From the NCBI GenBank assembly GCA_021846485.1, contig JAJZWW010000060.1, positions 1-12,245 of the forward strand: a stretch of 12,245 nt of DNA, written 5' to 3'. Each line of letters starts with the position of its first letter. The stretch's first letter is position 1. Source of the DNA: Actinomycetes bacterium. GTDB taxonomy: Bacteria > Actinomycetota > Acidimicrobiia > Acidimicrobiales > Palsa-688. The translations under genes were made by a program, and so were the position numbers. Below, piece by piece: positions 5,136 to 12,245 of this stretch. The notes below the pieces were generated by a model. The model had not been told where the DNA came from. It made no database searches and worked only from the letters and a program-made list of their open reading frames with translations.

Positions 5136-6974
5136 CTACCCGGCAGCGCCGGCAGCGCCGGCAGCGCCGGCAGTGCCGGCAGTGCTGCCGCCACCCGCCG
5201 AGCTGCCAGCCTTCAGCGCAGCGGGAGACCCCGGCCACGGCGGCGCGGCGGGGACGCGCTCACCTGGTGCGGACCCCGACCCATACGAGGTCACGGTCCC
5301 CGCCTTCGAGAACAGCGGGAGGTGCGCCGGCGGCGGCTTGCCGGCCGGGTAGCGGCGCCCGCCGTCGACATAGCGGAAGAGGCCGCGGCCGACCGCACCC
5401 TGCTCGTCGGGGCCCACCGCGTTGGCGTCCCACCAGATGACCGTGTAGTCGGCCGGCGTCGTGTAGGCGGGGAGGGGTGGGGCACCCTGGCTCCCGTAGG
5501 CGACGCGCGGGTTGGTCGGCGATCCCCCGCTCGGCGGGTACTCGAACATGCCCGCCCGGAAGCTGTCGGGGGTGAGGCGCGGGCCGGCGAGCTCGAGCCC
5601 GGTGTAGAGAAGGAGGACCGGAGTGAGGACCAGGCTCGCCGTCTTGATGGCGGCCGGCTCGGTCCCGTAGTACCACCGGTAGAGCGACCGCCCGATGGAC
5701 TGCGCCGCCGGGGTGGGGACGGGCAGCGTCGAGATGCCGAAGGCGTGTGCCCACTCCTGGGGGTCGTAGAGCCGTCCGAGGGTGCTGGTGTCGGTCAGCA
5801 CCGTGCCGGTGACGACCCACTCGGGGAAGTAGCCGATGGCTGCCGCCGCCTTGGTCAGGAAGATCGGCATGATCGGGTCACCGGCGAAGATGACGGTGGT
5901 GGCGCCCGACGCCTTCAGGTGGGCGGCGATGGTGGCGGCTTCGGACGGCAGCTGCGGCAGGTCGAGCAGGTAGCTCTCGTTGTCGACCAGGCGGAGCTTG
6001 GTCGCCGCGAACTCCTTGTCGAGCTTCTTCGTCAGCCCGCCGTAGAGGGGCGGGTTCTGGTCGTAGTGGACGAGGGCGAACCGGCGCTTCTCGTGGCGGA
6101 AGGCGGCCTCGCCGGCGTAGGTGGCGTCCCTGCCGACCAGGTCGGCGACGACGAAGTCGAGGGCGTCGGTGAGCAGCGTGTCGGGGGTGGGCAAGTCCCC
6201 CCACAGGTACGGAGCGTCCTGCCGGTAGCCCGCGTAGGGGACCGACAGTCCGCAGCCGACGCACAGCACGTGCAGCCGGGCGAGCTCGTCCTCGTAGGCG
6301 GAGGTCTGCTGTGGGCCGCCGATGGAGGCGAACGCGTGGAGGGACTGGGCGACGGTGATGGCATCGGCGCGGCCGGCGACTGCGTCGCTACTACCCCCGG
6401 TGGCCTGGTACGGGACGAGGACGACCTTGCGGCCGTGGAGCGGCACGATGGCGTTCAGCATGGCGACGAACGCCCGGGCCGTGGCGCGCACGGCGGCAGG
6501 CGGGTCGGTGGCCCCTGCGAGGGCGGTGGTGAGGCCGCCGGGGGCGGGCTCGTAGAGGGCAACCGTGATGGCCGTGGCCGTCACCCCGCTCCACGTGGCG
6601 CCGCCGTTCGAGCCGGCCTGCCGGGCGATGCAGGGGAACCCGCCGGCCATCGGCAGGCGCAGCCGGCCCGTCGCCGTGTCGCAGCCGGCGCCCCACTGGT
6701 AGTCGGCGGTCCGCCCCTCGGCCTTCGCCCTGGCGTAGGTGAGCGCGATGCCGTGCACCCCGCCTGCCCCGTTGGCCGACGTCACCGAGCCCGCTGGCGC
6801 CGAGCTCCGGCCGACGGTGGCCACCAGGCCCGCGGCCACGAGGGCCAGCACGACGAGCACGGCCGGCCCCGTCCGCCGTACGAGCGAGACGTGCGGCCAC
6901 GGTCGCGCGCCAGCCCTCCCTCCGGGTGCCGGTGCCGGTGCCGGTGCTGCGTGGTCACTGCCCACTGTGCTCAC
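5136..6974 (-). CDS. Membrane-anchored ABC substrate-binding protein, Liv type
   Basis: This 612-aa extracytoplasmic solute receptor should deliver its ligand to the LivH-LivM permease encoded two genes upstream. Residues 1-37 are cytoplasmic and Pro/Ala-rich; a hydrophobic helix at about 38-54 (VLVVLALVAAGLVATVG) anchors it, with no lipobox cysteine. The periplasmic-binding fold of the branched-chain amino acid/amide class runs from about 128 (GVTATAITVALYEPAPGG) through KVVLVPYQATGG, FALVHYDQN, TTVIFAGDP and YFPEWVVTGT to about 480. Cysteines at 98, 115, 238 and 241 could form disulfides. The C-terminus (about 565-612) is a Pro/Gly/Ala tail ending in AAG triplets. It is longer than usual receptors (about 380-450 aa). 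The GTG start has GGAGG six bases upstream and overlaps the preceding gene's end by 20 bases, implying translational coupling. Ligand unknown. Confidence 0.85.
   Translation of the reverse strand: MSTVGSDHAAPAPAPAPGGRAGARPWPHVSLVRRTGPAVLVVLALVAAGLVATVGRSSAPAGSVTSANGAGGVHGIALTYARAKAEGRTADYQWGAGCDTATGRLRLPMAGGFPCIARQAGSNGGATWSGVTATAITVALYEPAPGGLTTALAGATDPPAAVRATARAFVAMLNAIVPLHGRKVVLVPYQATGGSSDAVAGRADAITVAQSLHAFASIGGPQQTSAYEDELARLHVLCVGCGLSVPYAGYRQDAPYLWGDLPTPDTLLTDALDFVVADLVGRDATYAGEAAFRHEKRRFALVHYDQNPPLYGGLTKKLDKEFAATKLRLVDNESYLLDLPQLPSEAATIAAHLKASGATTVIFAGDPIMPIFLTKAAAAIGYFPEWVVTGTVLTDTSTLGRLYDPQEWAHAFGISTLPVPTPAAQSIGRSLYRWYYGTEPAAIKTASLVLTPVLLLYTGLELAGPRLTPDSFRAGMFEYPPSGGSPTNPRVAYGSQGAPPLPAYTTPADYTVIWWDANAVGPDEQGAVGRGLFRYVDGGRRYPAGKPPPAHLPLFSKAGTVTSYGSGSAPGERVPAAPPWPGSPAALKAGSSAGGGSTAGTAGAAGAAGAAG
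5142..5186. repeat. Five tandem 9-bp repeats coding an Ala-Gly tail
   Basis: Five head-to-tail copies of GGCAGYGCY occupy 5142-5186 (first three identical). On the minus strand they encode the repeating Ala-Ala-Gly/Thr-Ala-Gly triplets at the extreme C-terminus of the binding protein. Copy number could vary without a frameshift. Confidence 0.85.
6925..6948. repeat. Four tandem 6-bp repeats coding Ala-Pro
   Basis: GGTGCC occurs three times in tandem followed by GGTGCT. On the minus strand the tract encodes the APAPAPAP stretch in the cytoplasmic N-terminus of the binding protein. Confidence 0.8.
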
Positions 6975-9900
6975 GACCTTCCTCCCCCGGCACCGCTCCC
7001 GCCAGGGCGCCGATCGCCCCCGAGCGCGCCCGGACGACTGCCGAGGTGCCGAGGAAGGCGGCCTCGACGTCGGGGCGACCCAGCACCTCGTCGGGGAGGC
7101 CGCTGGCCAGCACCTCGCCCTGGTCGAGGGCGACGAGGCGGTCGGCCAGGTCGGCGACGAAGGCGATGTCGTGCTCGACCACGACCAACGTCGCGGCGAG
7201 CTCTGCTGCCACGGCGACGAGCAGCTCCTTCATCGCCTCCACCTCCCGCTGGGCGATGCCCGAGGTCGGCTCGTCGAGCAGGACGACGGTGGGCTGCTGG
7301 GCGACCACGGCAGCCAGGTCGACCAACCGGCGCGAGCCGGTCGAGAGGGCGGCCAACGGGCGGTCCGCGAAGCGGCCGAGGCCGAAGCGGTCGATGAGCT
7401 CGGCGGCCCGGTCGGCGACCGCCGCCTCGGTGCGCTGCTGGGCCGGCAGGCGCAAGACGGCGTTGAGCGGGTCGGCGACGTCGACGAAGCGCTCGAAGGC
7501 GACCGACAGCGTCTCGGCGACGGTCATGGTGCTAAAGAGGCGCGAGTCCTGGAAGGACCGCCCGAGGCCCAGGCGCGCCCGCGTCGGCGCGCTCTTCGCC
7601 GTCACGTCGACACCGCCGAGGAGCACGCGGCCCGAGCTCGGGCGGACGAACCCGGACACCACGTCGAACAACGTGGTCTTGCCGGCGCCGTTCGGGCCGA
7701 TCACGCCCACGATCTCGCCGGGCTCGACCTCGAGGTCGACCTGCTCGAGAGCGGCGATCCCCCCGAAGGACACCGAGACGGAGCGCACCGACAACGCCGG
7801 GGCTGCGCCGCCCGGTCCGCCCGCGTCCTCCCCGGGTGCGTCGGCTACGGCGGGTCGCACCGCCACCGGCGCGGCCCCCGACCCCGACGGGACGGCTCGT
7901 CGCAGGTAGATCGACCACAAGAGGTCGGGCCGGGCGGCGACCTCGGCCGACGAGCCGGCGAAGCGCACCGCTCCGCCGTCGAGGACGTACGCCCGGTCGG
8001 CCACCGACAGGGCGACGTTGACGGACTGCTCCACCAGCAGGACGGCGGTCCCCTCGTCACGCAGCGCCCGAACCGACTCGAGCAGCGTCTCGACGACGAC
8101 CGGGGCGAGCCCGAGCGACAGCTCGTCGATGAGCAGGAGGCGCGGCCGAGTGAGCAGGACCATGGCCAGCGCCAGCTGCTGTTGCTGGCCTCCAGACAGG
8201 TTCCCGGCGCGCTCGCGCCGCCGGCCGGCGAGCAGGGGGGCTGCGTCGATGGCCGCCTGGACATGCTCCTCGATCGCCCCCCGGTGTCCCCGGACCTGCC
8301 AGGCGGCGGCGCGCAGGTTCTCCTCCACGGTCAGCTCGGGGAAGACGCCCTCGCCACCGGGCAATTGGGCGATGCCGCAGCGAGCGATCTCGTCGGGCGG
8401 GGCGTGGGTGATGTCGCGCCCGTCGAAGACGACGGCCCCGCCGTCCGCCTCGGCGACCCCGCCGATGGCCCGTAGCAGGGTCGACTTGCCGGCGCCGTTG
8501 GTGCCGAGCAGGGCGACGATCTCGCGCTCGGCGATCTCGACGTCGACGCCGGCGAGCACGCGGACCCCGTCGTAGCCGACCGACAGGTCGCGCACGGCGA
8601 GGAGCGGGAGGGCTCCCTCGCGCCGGAGGGCGGCCATCTCGCTGCGAGCCCGCATCGACGTCCACACGTTGCGGATGTCCCCTTCGACCAGGTGTCCCCC
8701 GCTCGCCAGGATGAGCCCGCCGACGACGAAGACGGGGACGAGGACGAGCATCCCGTAGCGAAGCCCGACGGCGTCGCCCACCGCGCCGACGATCGGGATG
8801 ACGACGAGGCCCGGCAGGACGAAGAGGGCCCCGAGGGAGAAGCCGAGGGAGCGGGCCCGGGCCGGGATGGCGAGGGACAGCGAGGCGAGCACCCCGGGAC
8901 CGACGATGACCAGGGCGGCGTCGATGCCCCCGTTGGCGACGAACGCCACGGGCACGTTCGGGGCCAGCGCGAACAGCACGGCGAAGCCGGCGGCAGCGAA
9001 CGACGACACGGCGAGCAGGTGGAAGGCGAGCCGCCGGCTGTGGGCGGCCAGTCGCGTCCCGATGGCCGCGCCGAGCACCAGCCCGCCGAGGTCGAAGACC
9101 TGGACGGGGGCGATGATGAGGCCCCGCTGGAGCACGCCGAGGTGGAAGGTCTGCTGGTACTGCAGGGACGCCAGCGAGCTGAAGCCGACCAGGGCGGCAG
9201 CGAGGAACGGGAGCGCGGCGAACGTCCGGCGCAGCACGCCGATCTTCCACACCATGCGCCACGCCTCGCCGAGCGAGGGGGGCTCCTCTTCCACCGGCGC
9301 CGGCGCCGGCGCCGGTGTCGACACCGCCGGAGGTGCCGCCGGCCCCGCGGCGAGGCTACCGGCGGCCCCTGCTCCGGAGCCGGCACGCGCCGCCTCCTCG
9401 GCCTCCTCCTCGGCGAGGGCCTGGGCCTCGTAGTGGCCCCGGGCCGGCTCCGGCACCTTTAGGCCGATGGCGGCGACGACGAGGACAGGGATGGCGAAGA
9501 CCACGAAGGGGGCCCGCCACGAGAAGGCGTCGGCCAGCCCGGCGGCGAGGAGCACGCCGACCACCGCGCCGACCGAGAGACCGGCCCGGTGGAGCGAGTA
9601 GACCCGGGTCCGGGCGCGCACCGGGAAGAAGTCGGCGATGAGCGAGTTGTGGGTGGGGAAGATCACCGCCTGGCCCATGGCCATCCCGCAGAGCATCACG
9701 GCGAGGAAGATCGTCGTCCAGGCGAGCGAGACGCCGATGGCGAAGGCCGACCCGATGGCCGCACCGGCCAGGGCCAGGGTGACCCGGCGCGTCCGGTCGG
9801 CGAAGTAGGCCACCGGGACGGTGCAGAGCAGGGCGGCGGCAAGGGAGGCAGCGACGATCGCCAGGATGCCGGCGTCAGAGAGCCCGAAGGCGTCGCGCAG

Positions 9901-10035
9901 CTCGGGGACGAGGACGCCGATGGCGCTCTGGAGGGCCTGGTCGGCGCCTTGGAGGACGACGAGGACGACCAGCGGGAAGAGCGGCGCGCCGCCGGTCAGC
10001 CGTGCCCGCCAGCCCGGAGCGGGGGCCGACGTCAC
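6955..10035 (-). CDS. Fused MFS permease - LivF-like ATPase - LivG-like ATPase
   Basis: This 1026-aa protein has three parts. Residues 1-455 form a 12-helix MFS domain with motif A-like AYFADRTRRV (Asp80) after helix 2 and a long Ala/Pro/Glu linker (about 196-257) between its halves. Residues 478-715 are a LivF-type ATPase: Walker A GTNGAGKST (511-519), Q-loop AQLPGGEGVFP, signature LSGGQ (613-617), Walker B LLLIDE (Asp637, Glu638), and Gln in place of the switch His (VEQS), as usual in LivF. Residues 747-1000 are a LivG-type ATPase: GPNGAGKTT (780-788), GRSFQDSRLF, degenerate signature LSTGS (897-901), VVLLDEPTSG (Glu922), switch His955. Start GTG 10035 overlaps the LivH-LivM stop as GTGA, with AGGGGG just upstream. 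The ATPases should energise LivH-LivM; the MFS role is unknown. Confidence 0.9.
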   Translation of the reverse strand: MTSAPAPGWRARLTGGAPLFPLVVLVVLQGADQALQSAIGVLVPELRDAFGLSDAGILAIVAASLAAALLCTVPVAYFADRTRRVTLALAGAAIGSAFAIGVSLAWTTIFLAVMLCGMAMGQAVIFPTHNSLIADFFPVRARTRVYSLHRAGLSVGAVVGVLLAAGLADAFSWRAPFVVFAIPVLVVAAIGLKVPEPARGHYEAQALAEEEAEEAARAGSGAGAAGSLAAGPAAPPAVSTPAPAPAPVEEEPPSLGEAWRMVWKIGVLRRTFAALPFLAAALVGFSSLASLQYQQTFHLGVLQRGLIIAPVQVFDLGGLVLGAAIGTRLAAHSRRLAFHLLAVSSFAAAGFAVLFALAPNVPVAFVANGGIDAALVIVGPGVLASLSLAIPARARSLGFSLGALFVLPGLVVIPIVGAVGDAVGLRYGMLVLVPVFVVGGLILASGGHLVEGDIRNVWTSMRARSEMAALRREGALPLLAVRDLSVGYDGVRVLAGVDVEIAEREIVALLGTNGAGKSTLLRAIGGVAEADGGAVVFDGRDITHAPPDEIARCGIAQLPGGEGVFPELTVEENLRAAAWQVRGHRGAIEEHVQAAIDAAPLLAGRRRERAGNLSGGQQQQLALAMVLLTRPRLLLIDELSLGLAPVVVETLLESVRALRDEGTAVLLVEQSVNVALSVADRAYVLDGGAVRFAGSSAEVAARPDLLWSIYLRRAVPSGSGAAPVAVRPAVADAPGEDAGGPGGAAPALSVRSVSVSFGGIAALEQVDLEVEPGEIVGVIGPNGAGKTTLFDVVSGFVRPSSGRVLLGGVDVTAKSAPTRARLGLGRSFQDSRLFSTMTVAETLSVAFERFVDVADPLNAVLRLPAQQRTEAAVADRAAELIDRFGLGRFADRPLAALSTGSRRLVDLAAVVAQQPTVVLLDEPTSGIAQREVEAMKELLVAVAAELAATLVVVEHDIAFVADLADRLVALDQGEVLASGLPDEVLGRPDVEAAFLGTSAVVRARSGAIGALAGAVPGEEGREHSGQ
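9294..9317. repeat. Four tandem 6-bp repeats in the MFS linker
   Basis: CCGGCG is repeated three times, then CCGGTG. On the minus strand it encodes the PAPAPAP stretch in the cytoplasmic linker between the two halves of the MFS domain, a place tolerant of length change. Confidence 0.75.
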
Positions 10036-12215
10036 GGTTCCCCCTGCTCGCGCGCGCGGGTCGTGGGGTCGTGTGCGGTCGTGCCGAACCCCGGCGTCGG
10101 GGATCGGTCGCGGTCCGGAGGTCGGCCGACGAGGGCGGTCGCATCCTGAGGGCCGGCCGCCTCGAGGGCGATGCCGTGGCGGCGGGCCGCCACCGTGAGC
10201 AGCCGGTCGCGTCCCCGTGCCAGCGCGCCGGCTGCCCCGCCGGGGAAGGCCAGGAGCACGATGAGGACGCCGAAGGCCGACGGGAGGAGCTGCCAGTCCG
10301 GGGGCAGGAACACCGCGCTCCCCTCGAGGAGCGCCGCCCCCGCGATGGCGCCGCCGACCGAGCCCACGCCACCGACCACCGTGGCGGTGAGGACGAGCAG
10401 GCTCTCGGGGACGGTGAAGGGCGTCTCGACGTACTGCTGGTTGACCACCACCAGCAGGCATCCGGCGACCCCGGCGATGCACCCCGAGACGAAGAACGCC
10501 CCGAGCTTCGCCCGGACCGCGCCGACGCCGTAGCCGGCAGCCGCCCGCTCGTTGGTGCCCACCGCCCGCCACGCCCGCCCCGAGCGGCTGTGGCGCAGGC
10601 CGCGGACGGCAACCACGCCGAGCGCCGTGACGACGAGGCACATGGCGAACACGCTGGCCTGGGAGCCCAGGGTGATGCCGAAGATCGCTGGCACGGGCAG
10701 CTGGTGGGGCGGGATCCAGCCGAACTGGGCCCGGTCGAGCAGGTACCCCGAGGCGGCGAGGGCGAACACCAAGGTGGTGACCGCCACGAACACGCCGTCG
10801 AAGCGCAGCGTCGGCAGCCCGACGACGGCGGCCACCGTGCCACCGGCCACGCCGGCAACGAGGAGGGCGAGGCTGAGGTCCCAGTGCCAGTCGCCGAGGG
10901 CGAGGGCGGCGACCGCCCCGCCGGTGGCGGCGAAGGACATCTGCCCAAGCGTCACCTGTCCGCCCCACCCGGTGAGCACGACGATGGACAGCCCCACCAG
11001 GCCGAGGGCCAGCAGTGTCGAGAGCTCGAGGAGCTGGCCGGGGCCGCACCACAGGGGCAGGGTGGCAGCGAACGCTGCCGGCACGAGCCACGCGACCGCC
11101 GTGGCCAGGCGGACCTCGGTGAGAGAGCGGAGGACGCGGGGGACGGCGGGGACCACGGTCACGAGTGCCCCCGGCAGCGCCGACTCGCGTCGCCGCTGGT
11201 GCGGGCTCACGCCCCGGACGACCATGCCGAGGACGACGACGGCCGCCACGACGGCGAGCACCAGGGTCGGGCGGTCGGGCTGGTCCCAGGCGACACCCTG
11301 CTCGAGCACCCCGAGGGCGACGGCGGCCGCGGCCACCAGGGGGAGGTCGGTGAACCCGCCGAGAGCGAGGGCGCCGAGGGCGGAGGCCAGGGAGACCAGG
11401 CTGAACGTCGGGTCGAGAGGGAGGCCGACGATGCAGGCCCGCAGGAACACGGCGAGGAAGGAGAGGACCCCGGCGACGATCCACGTGAGGGTCTGGAGCC
11501 GGACGACGGGGACCCCGAGCATGGCGGCGCGGTCACGCCGGTCGCCGACCGCCCGCGTGGCGATGCCGAGCTCGGTCACCCGGGACCACACGGCGATCCC
11601 GACCAGGGCGGCGAGGGAGACGACCACGGCGACGACGTCGTCGGCGCCGAAGACGACGGGCGAGACGGCGATCGAGAGGTGCCAGGGGAAGCCGACCCGG
11701 ACGGTCCCGAGCTGTGCCGAGCCCCACAGCAGGGGGATGAGCAGGGCGCCCACGGTGAGCGCCTGGGAGATCCCGATGGTGGCCACGGTGAGCAGGAGCC
11801 GGGGTGAGCGGGTGAACCGGCGCACCACGAGCACCTCGGCGAGGCTCGTCACCACCACGGCGGCGACCAGGCCGGTGGCGAGCCCCAGGAAGTAGTTGAC
11901 CCCGGACAGGCCCACCAGCCCGTAGGCGAGCACCGCCGGTGCGCTCCCGAGGTCCCCCTGGGCGAAGTTCACCACCCGGTTCAGCCGGAAGACGAGGGCG
12001 AGCCCTACGGCCATCAGGGACCCGAGCAGCCCGAGGACGGCCCCTTCGGCCCAGATGGCCGGCGGGACGGGGAAGAAGAGCAGCTGGACGGCGACGACGG
12101 CGACGACGGGCAGGGCGGCCCGGCCGCCTCGGGCGGCGACGGGACGGAAGGCGGCCCGGCCTTGGGCGGTGGGGCGGGGGAGCGTCCCGGTGGCTTCGGT
12201 CGCCACGGCGGTCAC
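10032..12215 (-). CDS. Fused LivH-LivM branched-chain-type ABC permease
   Basis: This 727-aa inner-membrane protein joins both permease subunits of a branched-chain amino acid/amide-type ABC importer, normally two proteins of about 300 and 350 aa. The LivH half (about 35-335) has the hallmark GLALVFRLNRVVNFAQGDLG at 71-90 and an ATPase-contact loop near GIATRAVGDRRDRAAMLGV (217-235). The LivM half (about 370-665) has GWGGQVTLGQMSFAATGGAV (416-435), the contact loop RAWRAVGTNERAAAGYGVGA (547-566), and GGVGSVGGAIAGAAL near 615-629. Residues 670-727 are a hydrophilic, Pro/Arg-rich tail. The GTG start at 12215 has AGGGGG seven bases upstream. Its stop overlaps the next start by 4 bases (GTGA). 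The LivH half lacks the usual clear GGxGSxxGA repeat near its end (ALGALALGGFTDLPL instead). Ligand not predictable. Confidence 0.92.
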   Translation of the reverse strand: MTAVATEATGTLPRPTAQGRAAFRPVAARGGRAALPVVAVVAVQLLFFPVPPAIWAEGAVLGLLGSLMAVGLALVFRLNRVVNFAQGDLGSAPAVLAYGLVGLSGVNYFLGLATGLVAAVVVTSLAEVLVVRRFTRSPRLLLTVATIGISQALTVGALLIPLLWGSAQLGTVRVGFPWHLSIAVSPVVFGADDVVAVVVSLAALVGIAVWSRVTELGIATRAVGDRRDRAAMLGVPVVRLQTLTWIVAGVLSFLAVFLRACIVGLPLDPTFSLVSLASALGALALGGFTDLPLVAAAAVALGVLEQGVAWDQPDRPTLVLAVVAAVVVLGMVVRGVSPHQRRRESALPGALVTVVPAVPRVLRSLTEVRLATAVAWLVPAAFAATLPLWCGPGQLLELSTLLALGLVGLSIVVLTGWGGQVTLGQMSFAATGGAVAALALGDWHWDLSLALLVAGVAGGTVAAVVGLPTLRFDGVFVAVTTLVFALAASGYLLDRAQFGWIPPHQLPVPAIFGITLGSQASVFAMCLVVTALGVVAVRGLRHSRSGRAWRAVGTNERAAAGYGVGAVRAKLGAFFVSGCIAGVAGCLLVVVNQQYVETPFTVPESLLVLTATVVGGVGSVGGAIAGAALLEGSAVFLPPDWQLLPSAFGVLIVLLAFPGGAAGALARGRDRLLTVAARRHGIALEAAGPQDATALVGRPPDRDRSPTPGFGTTAHDPTTRAREQGEP

Positions 12216-12245
12216 GCCACCGCCCCCTGGGCCGGAGGTCGCAGG
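12212..12245 (-). CDS. Possible C-terminal end of an upstream operon gene (partial)
   Basis: A minus-strand frame open from the window edge ends LRPPAQGAVA at TGA 12214-12212. That stop overlaps the LivH-LivM GTG start as GTGA, the same 4-base overlap seen at the next junction (10032-10035). Only about ten residues are visible, so the identity of the gene cannot be given; the coupling pattern is the only support. Confidence 0.4.
   Translation of the reverse strand, partial: LRPPAQGAVA

Noticed and set aside
5100..7397. 765-codon plus-strand frame opposite the binding protein
   Set aside because: Arg/Gly/Val-rich shadow without recognisable domain; the minus strand has the receptor with a transmembrane helix and a good ribosome site.
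10035..11484. Extended start of the MFS-LivF-LivG protein up to 11484
   Set aside because: The extra 483 codons are antisense-quality, Arg/Pro-rich sequence read in another frame of the LivH-LivM gene. GTG 10035 with its ribosome site and GTGA overlap is the true start.
10002..11807. Long plus-strand frame opposite the LivH-LivM gene
   Set aside because: Hydrophilic, repetitive shadow composition; the minus strand encodes an obvious permease with ribosome site and coupled start.

Overview
The window is very GC-rich DNA with GC-dominated third codon positions, many GTG/TTG starts and 4-base stop/start overlaps. This points to a high-GC actinobacterium. The long compressed branched-chain-type transporter genes would suit an environmental lineage such as Acidimicrobiia, but that placement is inference and no marker gene settles it.

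Layout. (1) 1-114 is an unresolved left edge with short direct repeats. (2) 115-2423 is a divergent pair: a TetR-family regulator (minus) and a 14-helix DHA2/EmrB-QacA-type MFS exporter (plus). The 134 bases between them carry a good -35/-10 promoter with a perfect palindrome between the two hexamers, which suggests local repression of the exporter. (3) 2424-4800 is a run of small or decayed genes with visibly lower GC: a small conserved-looking protein without a convincing start, a Sel1/TPR-like remnant (minus), the C-terminal end of a lytic transglycosylase with a frameshift (plus), a HAD-family hydrolase with all four catalytic motifs but an in-frame amber codon (plus), and an AbrB/SpoVT-like fragment joined to a cysteine-rich tail by apparent frameshifts (minus). 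(4) 4911-4995 is an intact tRNA-Leu(CAG) on the minus strand with its own promoter and terminator candidates. (5) 5136-12245 is a tightly coupled minus-strand operon for a branched-chain-amino-acid-type (Liv/HAAT) ABC transporter, compressed by gene fusion.

The operon is transcribed right to left. The tail of an upstream gene runs off the window. It is followed by a LivH-LivM fused permease (727 aa), then a 1026-aa protein that joins a 12-helix MFS domain to a LivF-like and a LivG-like ATPase, then a 612-aa binding protein held in the membrane by an N-terminal helix. The genes overlap by 4 bases (10032-10035) and 20 bases (6955-6974), so translational coupling is likely. Together they supply every part of a Liv-type importer plus an extra secondary-transporter fold covalently attached to the ATPases. 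The MFS-LivF-LivG fusion is the most unusual item in the window. Its substrate cannot be told from the sequence.
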